Positions 30,048 through 37,463 of a stretch of DNA of 64,000 bases are shown here, piece by piece. The notes below the pieces were generated by a model. It did no database searches. It saw nothing but the letters and a program-made list of their open reading frames with translations, and was not told where the DNA came from. This DNA comes from CAWBVG01 sp963792175 (GTDB taxonomy: Bacteria > Acidobacteriota > Vicinamibacteria > Vicinamibacterales > CAVVIG01). The stretch spans positions 124,001 through 188,000 of the forward strand of contig CAWBVG010000031.1 in NCBI GenBank assembly GCA_963792175.1. Reading direction: 5' to 3'. Both the position numbers and the translations under genes were made by a program. The stretch's first letter is position 1; every line of letters starts with the position of its first letter.

Positions 30048-30407
30048 ATGCGCCGCGTCACGAGCCTCGCGAACCTCCTTGTGATTGTCGCTGTCGGCTC
30101 CGGGGCGCCGCAGTGGTACGCCCTTGCGGCTGGTGTGTGGGTGCCGAGTGCTCCGCGCGCCGCCATCAGCGCCGACGCGCTCACTCCCGATACGGCACCA
30201 GCGGAACCGAGAGCCGGTCGGGACGGCACTCGCAGCCAATTCGCAAGCCTGTGGAAGTCGGTACGGCTGCATGCGGCCATTCTTCCAACCAGCGTCATCG
30301 TTCCGCCGTTCAGCGTGTGTATGACGCTCGCGCGCGCGGTTGCCCCATTCCGCGCGTTCGCGGCCACAGCGTCGTACTCAGTTCGCGGTCCTCCTGTCGA
30401 ACTCTGA
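30048..30407 (+). CDS. Possible secreted protein
   Basis: 119-aa ORF whose first residues MRRVTSLANLLVIVAVGSGA look like a signal peptide. The rest is low-complexity Ala/Pro/Arg text with no recognisable motif, so it may be a chance ORF in GC-rich DNA. No good ribosome site. It partly fills an otherwise empty 660-bp gap. Confidence 0.28.
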   Translation: MRRVTSLANLLVIVAVGSGAPQWYALAAGVWVPSAPRAAISADALTPDTAPAEPRAGRDGTRSQFASLWKSVRLHAAILPTSVIVPPFSVCMTLARAVAPFRAFAATASYSVRGPPVEL

Positions 30408-30491
30408 TCCGACGTCATCACACGATCGCGTTGCCGACGTGTGCCGGCACGTCCTGGCTCGCAGATCACGAATGACTGGCAGGGAGGACCC

Positions 30492-30572
30492 ATGCCCGCA
30501 GACGAGATCTTCGTACTTTCGTTTGGCGTCTTCACCGACACCTGCGCCGACGTGAGCCCTAACTGGTGCTGA
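30492..30572 (+). CDS. Possible 26-aa leader ORF
   Basis: ATG 30492 follows a strong GGGAGGA site and encodes MPADEIFVLSFGVFTDTCAD plus six residues before TGA. It ends 14 bp before the next gene's ATG. It may be a small translated ORF coupled to that gene, or the stump of a decayed gene. Confidence 0.27.
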   Translation: MPADEIFVLSFGVFTDTCADVSPNWC

Positions 30573-30586
30573 TCGAGAGGAATCCG

Positions 30587-30838
30587 ATGGTGTGGTTTTA
30601 CAAACGTGATCAGGTGTCGCTCAGCGTGGAAACGCGCTACGACAACGAGACCGCCGAGTATGTGGCCATTGTGGTCCGCCCCGATGGCCGCCTGCAGACC
30701 GAGCGGTTCCTCACGCGAGAGGCGTTTCGCGAGTGGCTCATGGCGCTCGAGCAGCAACTCCAACACGAGCAATGGGTACCCGATGGCCCGGTGCATGTCC
30801 TGCCGGACGGCTGGCCGCACAAACCGCCGCTGATGTGA
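30587..30838 (+). CDS. Small conserved protein (MVWFYKRD...DGWP)
   Basis: 83 aa; ATG 30587 follows GAGAGG at six bases. Reads MVWFYKRDQVSLSVETRYDN, VAIVVRPDGRLQTERFLTRE, FREWLMALEQQLQHEQWVPD, VHVLPDGWPHKPP. A beta-rich N-terminus, one amphipathic helix and a terminal LPDGWPxKPP motif. Small proteins of this layout recur in Acidobacteriota. The order W-F-x-R/K-x-D-x-L, a strand, then FxxxLxxLE recalls the GWSFVG family at 18.4 and 20.3 kb, but the basic tail is missing. Function unknown. Confidence 0.6.
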   Translation: MVWFYKRDQVSLSVETRYDNETAEYVAIVVRPDGRLQTERFLTREAFREWLMALEQQLQHEQWVPDGPVHVLPDGWPHKPPLM

Positions 30839-30926
30839 GATCGCGCACGAAAGCAGTCGCCAACGACAGAAAAAGACCAAAGGGTTTCGTGATTTCGTGT
30901 TTTCGTGGCAGGCCACAACTGGTCCC

Positions 30927-30947
30927 GATTCAGCGTGGACGCTCCAC
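30927..30947. repeat. 21-bp direct repeat, copy B
   Basis: Identical to 27702-27722 in the same orientation. It lies about 40 bp beyond the 3' end of the minus-strand ankyrin gene; copy A also lies at the 3' end of a minus-strand gene. The internal GTGGA/TCCAC palindrome could form a short hairpin. Confidence 0.75.
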
Positions 30948-30988
30948 CAGGCTGTGGTCCGGAATCAGCCGACTGAGTCCAGGGTCGG

Positions 30989-31675
30989 CTACTCGCCAAT
31001 CAATCTCAGCACGTCCTCACATCGCTGGAAGCGCGCCCACCAGATCGCGTCGTTCCCGGCAGAGTTGCGCTTCAAACGAAGCTTCGGATCGTGCGCGATG
31101 AGCGCGCGCACCGTTTCGACGCGGCAGCCGCCAAACATCGGACGGTCGGGCCCGTTGAGTGTGCCGGCGGAGACCGCACGAGACAACGGCGTGCCTCCGT
31201 GTTCGTCCTCGATGGTGGGGTCTGCTCCGTGGGCGAGCAGCAATTTGAGGATGGCGGGATCCGTGTCGCCGGCCGCCAGGAGCAGCGGCTTCAGGCTTCC
31301 CGGGCCGGCGCCGCGGTTCAAGTCGGCGCCGCGATCAAGCAGAACCCGGACGGCGGCAGGCTGCCGCTCGAGAATCGCATGTTGCAGCGGCGTCGCGTCC
31401 CAGTCGTCTCCCGTGGATCCCGGCCGGTTCACGTCGGCGCCGGAATCGAGGAGGAGGTTGATCGCTTCGATCGATCCGGACCGCGAGGCCCAGATCAACG
31501 CCGTCCACGAGTCGCCACCCTCGTCGGCTTTATGGCCGTCGGCGAGAAGTTGGCGAAGGGCGGCGACGTCGTTGCGGGCGGCGGCCTGGGTCAGCGGAGT
31601 TTCGGGACGCTGCGCGCAGGCGCCCGCCGCGAGCAGCGCGGCGCCGAGCCCGAGCAGAAGCATGAAACGGTGCAC
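30989..31675 (-). CDS. Ankyrin-repeat lipoprotein
   Basis: 228 aa; GTG 31675 has GGAGG six bases upstream and is preferred to the inner ATG 31663. The N-terminus FMLLLGLGAALLAAGAC is a lipoprotein signal with lipobox AAGAC. Ankyrin units follow: TPLTQAAARNDVAALRQLLA, TALIWASRSGSIEAINLLLD, TPLQHAILERQPAAVRVLLD, KPLLLAAGDTDPAILKLLLA and a last PLSRAVSAGTLNGP. It ends DAIWWARFQRCEDVLRLIGE. Likely anchored to a periplasm-facing membrane and binding a partner protein. Intact, unlike most neighbours. Confidence 0.88.
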   Translation of the reverse strand: MHRFMLLLGLGAALLAAGACAQRPETPLTQAAARNDVAALRQLLADGHKADEGGDSWTALIWASRSGSIEAINLLLDSGADVNRPGSTGDDWDATPLQHAILERQPAAVRVLLDRGADLNRGAGPGSLKPLLLAAGDTDPAILKLLLAHGADPTIEDEHGGTPLSRAVSAGTLNGPDRPMFGGCRVETVRALIAHDPKLRLKRNSAGNDAIWWARFQRCEDVLRLIGE

Positions 31676-31929
31676 GACGACCTCCGACGGAGTATCATAT
31701 GCAAATAACTTTATAATGTAAAGACACCGTGGACGGTAACTGGGATTGTTTGCGTTTCCGGTGGAACGATGTCTGATTCGCGCTACGGGTTCTGAGACCT
31801 GACCACCGCCTTGGTCTGTCGCTGTTGCTGCCGTCTTCGAAGATCTGGATGTTGCCGACGGGCAGCGGGACGTTCGGCTGCTGATGCGCCGGACGAGAGG
31901 GTGAACCGTTCATCTGATCCGCGGATCCG

Positions 31930-32462
31930 GTAACCATGCCGTCCGGCGGCCTATGACTGCCGGTCGGTCGGCGTGGCCCTCGAGGGCGAAGAATGCGACA
32001 AGCCAGGCATGCACGGGAATGCCGGTAAGGGATTTCGTCCAAGGCCATCGGTCGAGAAGATGAGCCCGGTTGAAAGAAGAACAGCACCTTGGCCGAACGC
32101 ATCTGCAGCAACAACCGACCGATGTCACCACGATGGCGATGGCGCAGAATGCGCGACCACTTGCCAGTAGCCCCAAATCCCCGCCTGCTCACACAACGGC
32201 GAGATCAACGCTCCCATCCCGACGGCCAGAGCAGCCGTCCATGGCGGGTACACAGACAGGTCTGGAGTCGACCACTTCCGGGCATCCGCACGAACGATGC
32301 CAGCAGGATCCAGACACCCACCAGCGCGATCATCGAGAGCGCACCCGCCAGCCACGCCCAGCCGAACATCTCGCGTGACACGACGGTCGCGCGGAGCGAC
32401 TGACGACGAGCGTCGCCGTCAGCACCGACGATGCCCGCCAGAGCACGGTCTCACGCATGCAG
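31930..32462 (-). pseudogene. Decayed multi-pass membrane-protein gene
   Basis: Three minus-strand frames carry hydrophobic pieces in a consistent order: MRETVLWRASSVLTATLVVS at the start, WAWLAGALSMIALVGVWILL, then WTAALAVGMGALISPLCEQA and CAIAIVVTSV, then HAWLVAFFALEG. Joining them needs at least three frame changes. No family is recognised. The surrounding 31676-32647 stretch holds no other gene I can support. Confidence 0.3.
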
Positions 32463-32647
32463 GGATGTCTTAGTCACGTTCCGCAAGTGTCCGGTGCGGC
32501 ACCCGTAATGGTTGGCGACCCATCGCGACGAGACGTACTGATCCTGACGGGATCGCTGGCGGCGGCCTCAGATGCGAGATGGATGGCGCTCGCGGCGGCC
32601 ATGCGATGAATGACATGAGCGTGCGCTCCTCGAGGGCCCGAATCACG

Positions 32648-32929
32648 TCATGCTGTTGACGGCTGTCGCGCGATGCGCAGCGCTCGCGCTCCGCTCACCG
32701 CATCCTCCAGCAATTCGAAACACACCGCGTCGCCGATCCGGATGTCGTTGAATGCGGTGCCCGCTTGCAGGTCCGCGCGATGAAAGTAGACCTCACGCGC
32801 ATTGGGCAGGCGGATGAACCCATGGCCCTTGCCAGTCAACAGCGTGACAATCCGACCCCTGCGGGGCGTGCCCCGGGGATTGTTCGGCGGCGAGTTGGTG
32901 CTCGATCGCGTTGTCGCGCTGTTGGGCAT
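32648..32929 (-). CDS. Cold-shock-domain protein
   Basis: 93 aa; ATG 32929 with GAGAGGA upstream. After a polar N-terminal tail the OB-fold reads RGRIVTLLTGKGHGFIRLPN, EVYFHRADLQAG, IRIGDAVCFELLEDAVSGAR and ALRIA. RNP1-like GHGFI and RNP2-like VYFHR are present, so single-stranded nucleic-acid binding is likely. It is a divergent CspA relative: Gly-His-Gly-Phe replaces the usual GFGFI, and there is a 25-residue N-terminal extension. Confidence 0.78.
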   Translation of the reverse strand: MPNSATTRSSTNSPPNNPRGTPRRGRIVTLLTGKGHGFIRLPNAREVYFHRADLQAGTAFNDIRIGDAVCFELLEDAVSGARALRIARQPSTA

Positions 32930-33117
32930 TGCGCCGGGGTCCTCTCAGCTTTGAGGAGGGCTGCTGTCAAGACAGGACCGCAGGCTCGGGAAAGCAGACT
33001 CAATCATACTTCTGCCTGGCGGGACCGTCACGAGCCGATGCGCGTGCCATTCGCAAATGGTAACGGCGTCGACAGAAATTTCTCTGGTGCCGGGTCACTC
33101 GCCAGGGTTAGCAGAGA

Positions 33118-33504
33118 TCAGCCCGCGGACTTCTTATCAACGCTCGCGGGCGTACCTCCCAGGTCGGCTGACACCTTCTTCGGGTCAGCGATTGCGACTT
33201 GGGTGGCAGTGGCTGCCGCACATCGCTCGGCGCGCAGAGGGGAGTCACCATTCTCGCGAAAGTTTTCTGCGGTTTGCCTTGCGTGCTCGGCGTTGCGCCG
33301 TAGCTGTTCCTCCGCTGCCCGCTCCCTTTCGGCAACCCGCCGTAGGCCCTCGTCCACGAGTCGCGAGTCCTCCGCTTTGTCGCGCTGCTCCTCGGCGACT
33401 TCGCGCTGCGCCTCAGCGACTTCGCGCTGCGCCTCAGCGACCACGCGTTGCCCTTCAGCCACCACGCGCTGCTTCTCGGCCACGTCAATCTGCTGTTCGG
33501 CCAT
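33118..33504 (-). CDS. Heptad-repeat coiled-coil protein
   Basis: About 128 aa from ATG 33504, with GGAGAAG upstream; an earlier ATG at 33537 is possible. The N-terminal 85 residues are near-perfect seven-residue repeats of the type VAExQRx: VAEKQRV, VAEGQRV, VAEAQRE, VAEAQRE, VAEEQRD, then more divergent VDEGLRR, VAERERA and AEEQLRR. This should form one long coiled coil of about 12 nm. The DNA itself is a tandem 21-bp repeat, which can expand or contract. The C-terminus is short and polar. Function unknown; a spacer, filament or ruler role is conceivable. Confidence 0.6.
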   Translation of the reverse strand: MAEQQIDVAEKQRVVAEGQRVVAEAQREVAEAQREVAEEQRDKAEDSRLVDEGLRRVAERERAAEEQLRRNAEHARQTAENFRENGDSPLRAERCAAATATQVAIADPKKVSADLGGTPASVDKKSAG

Positions 33505-33595
33505 AATGCCCGCTTCTCCAAATTGACGATGCCTCATGCCTCGGCCGCCGTCTGTACACAAAGGCACAGTCAGGCTGTCGATTCCGGGTGCGCCT

Positions 33596-33958
33596 CTAGA
33601 ACGGGATTCGAACCTGTTTTCGCGCTGTATGAGGAATCGTGAACATCCCGTCACAGTCCGCGCAACGGAAGAAACCGACATCGTCCACCAGCCCGACGCG
33701 GATGACGCGCGGGCATTTACAGCGGGGACACGGGGTTGGCGGCTCCAAGAAAAGGCGGAAGCGTGTGGCGCTTCGAGTTCTTGTTTCAGCTTCAGGAAGG
33801 TCTCGCGTGTCGAGCGATGGGCCTTGGGGCAGCGAGACGACCATGAGGGATGCTTGGAGACGGGCAATCTGTTGCTGCGGCGGGGTGGGTGTCATGTCAG
33901 CCATGAGTTTGTTGATGCGCGCGAGACGTTCGGCGGGGTTGTCGCGTTCGAGTGCCAT
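33596..33958 (-). CDS. Zinc-ribbon protein with helical N-terminus (CPRC...CADC)
   Basis: 120 aa from ATG 33958, AAGG upstream. A helical N-terminal half (NPAERLARINKLMADMTPTP, QQQIARLQASLMVVSLPQG) is joined to a zinc ribbon: PTPCPRCKCPRVIRVGLVDD, GFFRCADCDGMFT. A 46-bp stretch of its helical half recurs in inverted orientation at 37383-37428. The last codons (QVRIPF-stop) coincide with a 15-bp match to the tRNA-Glu T-arm. Confidence 0.66.
   Translation of the reverse strand: MALERDNPAERLARINKLMADMTPTPPQQQIARLQASLMVVSLPQGPSLDTRDLPEAETRTRSATRFRLFLEPPTPCPRCKCPRVIRVGLVDDVGFFRCADCDGMFTIPHTARKQVRIPF
33600..33614. repeat. 15-bp match to the tRNA-Glu T-arm (possible att remnant)
   Basis: AACGGGATTCGAACC here is identical and co-oriented with 48642-48656 inside tRNA-Glu, 15 kb away. 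T-arm sequences are common recombination cores, but 15 bp is short and T-arm text is conserved, so chance or coding convergence is possible. Confidence 0.35.
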
Positions 33959-34107
33959 GTCGGGCCTTGCCTTTCTAGGGAGGAGGCGAGCATAGGCTTT
34001 TCCTGGCGGCTCGGCTGTTCGGTTTTGAACAGCCGGTGTCTGGGTTGCGAACAGGATAATTGCCACATGGGATTAGCTTAGGTCCGCCACAAATCACCGG
34101 CGCGCGC

Positions 34108-34368
34108 GTGAGTGAGGATGCCCCTGCACCCCGCAAGGGTCGCGGACCCAACCTGATGCGATCGACAACCGTAACGCGGAACCCTGAGGTTCCCGCGCCT
34201 GCGCTACGTTGTCCCGACTGTGATCATCCCTTGGTCTATGTGCAAACCGTGATCGGTGGCGTGAAGCCGCTCGAACGATGGGACTATTTCAAGTGTTGCG
34301 GGTTCTTTGAATACCGTTATCGCGGCCGGAAGCTTCGGCGAACGTCTGACGGTGCCGAATCTGCATAG
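34108..34368 (+). CDS. Zinc-ribbon protein, duplicated pair member 1 (CPDC)
   Basis: 86 aa from GTG 34108 (MSEDAPAPRKGRG...), a start conserved in the duplicate at 40117. First knuckle LRCPDCDHPLVYVQTVIGG. The second knuckle is altered to DYFKCCGFFEYRYRGR, where the duplicate has FECVPCGSFEYRHR. An in-frame six-base loss removed the two residues between the cysteines, so zinc binding is probably impaired. DNA identity with 40117-40391 is high from the start codon onward, while flanks differ, pointing to a fairly recent duplication of the coding unit. Confidence 0.6.
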   Translation: MSEDAPAPRKGRGPNLMRSTTVTRNPEVPAPALRCPDCDHPLVYVQTVIGGVKPLERWDYFKCCGFFEYRYRGRKLRRTSDGAESA

Positions 34369-34516
34369 CCGTCGCGAGCAAGCGGCGGTATCTATCGTTG
34401 CGAGCACGGGAGCCCGGTGGGCCACGGCAGCGACATCATCAGTGTGTCAATGACGACATCAGCCAGTCGTCGTCGACACTCAACGGCGTCGACTGACTCC
34501 GAGCACGGAGATGAGT

Positions 34517-35452
34517 ATGTCCAATACGCTCTCAGAAACAGACAGACTCGGCGCCGTCGAAGTGCCTGCGGCGCTCCCTGACGTCGGGACCGAGCTTCGG
34601 GAGGGGTACGCCGAGGTCGGCGATCAGAACTTGCATTACGTCGAGGCCGGCGACGGGCCGTTGATCGTTCTGCTGCACGGCTTCCCGGAGTTCTGGTTCG
34701 GTTGGCGGCGACAGATTGCGCCGCTCGCGGCGGCGGGTTTTCGGGTCGTCGCCCCCGACACGCGTGGCTACAACCTGTCATCGAAGCCAGAGGGCTTCGA
34801 GGCGTACGCCGTCGACCTGCTCGCCGCCGACATCCGCGGTCTCATCGGAGAACTCGGTGCCGAGTCCGCGTTGTTGGTCGGTCACGACTGGGGCGGAACC
34901 ATCGCCTGGACGACCGCGATGAATCACCCGGAGGTGGTCGACCGACTCGCCATCCTCAACGCGGCCCATCCGCGGCGACTCCAAGAGGGACTGCACCACC
35001 CGAGCCAGCTCCGGAAGTCGTGGTACTTCTTCTTCTTTGCGGCACCGGGACTGCCCGAGGAGGTGGTGCACCTGAGAGACTGGCACTTCCTTCGACACTT
35101 CCTGCATGACGCGAACCCACCATACACGCCGCAGGAAATCGACCGCTACGTCGAGGCGTGGTCGCAGCCAGGGGCAGCGGCCGGGATGATCAACTACTAC
35201 CGCGCCTCGGTACGACAGTCCCAGAAGGAAGCCGCAGCAAAGCTTCGCCCGGTTTCAGCGCGCACACTGGTTATCTGGGGGGAGCGCGATTCCTACCTCG
35301 GCTCCGAACTCGCCGAGCCCGACCACGATGACGTACCCAACCTCGACCGCGTCGAGCGCCTGCCCGACGCGTCGCACTGGGTGCATCACGACGAGGGTGA
35401 ACGCGTCAACCAACTGCTGATCGACTTCTTCGCCCCCGCGCGTAGGCGCTAA
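34517..35452 (+). CDS. Alpha/beta hydrolase, epoxide-hydrolase-like
   Basis: 311 aa. ATG 34517 has GGAG six bases upstream; ATG 34511 abuts that site. Motifs: LLHGFPEFWFGWRRQI (HGxP oxyanion motif), LLVGHDWGGTIAWTTAMNHP with Asp as nucleophile, ASHWVHHDEGERVNQ with the catalytic His, and VIWGERDSYLGSELA for the acid region. The Asp nucleophile plus HGFPE is typical of soluble epoxide hydrolases and related fluoroacetate dehalogenases. The cap domain contains Tyr-bearing text (SWYFFFFAAPGLPEE, MINYYRASVRQ) that could supply the epoxide-activating tyrosines. Intact; cytoplasmic. Confidence 0.92.
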   Translation: MSNTLSETDRLGAVEVPAALPDVGTELREGYAEVGDQNLHYVEAGDGPLIVLLHGFPEFWFGWRRQIAPLAAAGFRVVAPDTRGYNLSSKPEGFEAYAVDLLAADIRGLIGELGAESALLVGHDWGGTIAWTTAMNHPEVVDRLAILNAAHPRRLQEGLHHPSQLRKSWYFFFFAAPGLPEEVVHLRDWHFLRHFLHDANPPYTPQEIDRYVEAWSQPGAAAGMINYYRASVRQSQKEAAAKLRPVSARTLVIWGERDSYLGSELAEPDHDDVPNLDRVERLPDASHWVHHDEGERVNQLLIDFFAPARRR

Positions 35453-35559
35453 CCTCCCGAACAAGACGTGGTGATGGGTCATCGCGTCAAGTCGCATCCT
35501 GAGGAAACGTGTCGAAGGGCAGGACTTCGGTGTATGACTGAGGGCCGGGAGATCTGAAA

Positions 35560-36409
35560 ATGAGAATGCTCGCACCTGCACGTGAGGAGACGATCGACAG
35601 CGCGAAGGGCCTCAGATTTTCGTTCGGTCGTGGATTCCGGAATCGAAGCCGCGCGCGGTTGTGGTCGTTTGCCACGGCGTCAACGCCCATGGGGGCCAGG
35701 TACATCTGGGTGGGTGAGCAGTTCGCCGCCAGTGGGCTTGCTGTCTACGCGCTGGATCTGCGCGGCCGAGGGAAGTCGGAGGGTGAGCGATTCTACGTTG
35801 AGGACATCGCTGATTACGTGAGCGACGTGGCCGGTACCGTCGAGCTGGCGAAATTGCGCTATCCCGGCCTGCCGGTCTTTCTCCTCGGCCACAGCGCCGG
35901 CGGGTCGTGTCGTCGGTTTACGTGCTCGAGAACCAGAAGGAGCTGGCCGGATTCATCTGCGAGAGCTTTGCGTTCCAGGTGCCTGCGCCAGGCTTTGCCC
36001 TTGCCGCGATCAAGGGATTGAGCCATATCGCGCCTCGCCTGCCGGTGCTGAAGCTCAAGAACGAGGACTTCAGCCGCGATCCGAAGGCGGTCGAGGCGTT
36101 GAACAACGACCCGCTGACCGCACACGAAGTGCAGCCGGCGATCACGGTCGCGGCGCTGGTGCGCGCCGACGAGCGCCTGCGGGTCGAGTTCCCGCAGATC
36201 ACGTTGCCGGTCCTCATCATGCACGGCACTGACGACAAGTGCGACCGTCTGCCACGGCAGCGAGTTCTTCTATCGAGACGGCGGGATCCACGGACAAGAC
36301 GCTCAAACTCTACGAAGGGCACTACCACGACCTGCTGAACGACCTCGGCAAGGAAGCGGTCATGACCGACGTCAAGACCTGGATCGATGCCCACCTGCCA
36401 AAGCCGTAA
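35560..36409 (+). CDS. Alpha/beta hydrolase, monoacylglycerol-lipase-like (frameshifted)
   Basis: About 283 aa after correcting shifts near 35610, 35702, 35905 and 36245. ATG 35560 has GGAG upstream. Conserved text in successive frames: FVRSWIPESKPRAVVVVCHG, YIWVGEQFAASGLAVYALDL, RGRGKSEGERFYVEDIADYV, nucleophile elbow FLLGHSAGG, acid in VLIMHGTDDKA and catalytic His in KLYEGHYHDLLNDLGKE. This is the Hydrolase_4 (lysophospholipase/monoacylglycerol lipase) pattern. It follows the epoxide-hydrolase-like gene by about 100 bp. Confidence 0.8.
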
Positions 36410-36748
36410 GGCAAGGCGGAACGCATTCGACGATGCTATCCGTGTCGTCGAGGCGGGATGCGATCCACCCGACGAAGAGGCTGGTTAGGTCGCGTCTCGC
36501 TGGTCGCGTCTCGTTGTCACTCTCCCCGATGATGTTCCTCCGTCTGTGGCTCGTGCGTCCTCCGCGGTCCTCGCGAGATGGTGAGTCTGTGCCATTGTGA
36601 ACAGACACGCGGCATCGTCCCTCGATACGATGCGTGCGCCCGAGAGGTCAGATGGGTGCACACATCGCGATCACCTCGAGCCATTTCGTGGTCGTCCACC
36701 AGTCAATGGCGGCCGTTTCCCCAAGGGATCTCAGATAGGAGAGTTCGT
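36410..36748. other. Non-coding gap
   Basis: No supported gene. It ends with the AGGAGAG ribosome site of the next gene at 36738-36744. Short ORFs here lack motifs. Confidence 0.4.
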
Positions 36749-37231
36749 ATGAACCGCGTTACAGGAGTGTTGCTCGCGTGCGTAGTCGCCGCCCTTCCGT
36801 CGGTTGTTTCCGCGAAAACGAATCCGCGCGTCGGCACGTGGACAATGAACGCTGCGAAGTCGTCGTTTACGCCTGGCCCGGGGCCTAAAGCGCTGACGCT
36901 CGTCTATACCGCGACCGGCGATAATCTGGTGGCCTTTCTGCAGGGCACCGACCCTGCCGACAAGCCCATCAACCCCGAGAAGACCAGGCAAACCATTACG
37001 ATGGACGGGAAAGACCACGCCACAACCGGGAACGAGAACTGGGATATGACCTCCTGGAAGCGGGTGAATGCCACCACGTTCGAGATCACCCGCAAGAAGG
37101 CGGGAAAGGTCGTTCAGACGGGCACGAACACGCTGTCGGCCGACGGCAAGACTATGACGGTGACGTCGAAGGGCGTGTCCGTGAGCGGCCAGCCGGACTC
37201 CACCAGCGTGTTGGTGTACGACAAACAGTAA
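36749..37231 (+). CDS. Secreted small beta-rich protein
   Basis: 160 aa; ATG 36749 follows AGGAGAG at an ideal distance. Signal peptide MNRVTGVLLACVVAALPSVV then SAKTNPRVGTWTMNAAKSSF. Strand-rich body: KALTLVYTATGDNLVAFLQG, TITMDGKDHATTGNENWDMT, FEITRKKAGKVVQTGTNTLS, TVTSKGVSVSGQPD. This lipocalin-like/DUF-type pattern (WxLNxxKSxFxPGPxPK...) is widespread in Acidobacteriota and usually annotated hypothetical. Probably periplasmic. Intact. Confidence 0.77.
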   Translation: MNRVTGVLLACVVAALPSVVSAKTNPRVGTWTMNAAKSSFTPGPGPKALTLVYTATGDNLVAFLQGTDPADKPINPEKTRQTITMDGKDHATTGNENWDMTSWKRVNATTFEITRKKAGKVVQTGTNTLSADGKTMTVTSKGVSVSGQPDSTSVLVYDKQ

Positions 37232-37382
37232 GACGCCGAGAGGCCACGCTTCCCCGGGCCGGCCATCCGAAGGCTGCCCCGAGGTGCGTGGCCGCGGCCG
37301 CGCGATTCCTCGGCGTGGATCCTCCGAGCCCGACGGTCTCTTCGGTAATTCGCGTGTTCGGCAACCTGCGAGGCTGTCACAG

Positions 37383-37428
37383 GCATCCCTCATGGTCGTC
37401 TCGCTGCCCCATGCCCATCGCTCGACGC
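37383..37428 (+). repeat. Inverted partial copy of the 33.6-kb zinc-ribbon gene
   Basis: GCATCCCTCATGGTCGTCTC and the following bases match, with few differences over about 46 bp, the coding strand of the minus-strand gene 33596-33958 (codons for QASLMVVSLPQ...PSLD). It lies in the non-coding leader of the SGNH hydrolase gene. Best read as a leftover of a duplicated gene. Confidence 0.6.
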
Positions 37429-37463
37429 TGATCTCGACGCCATCTTCTCAAAGGAGACAGACT

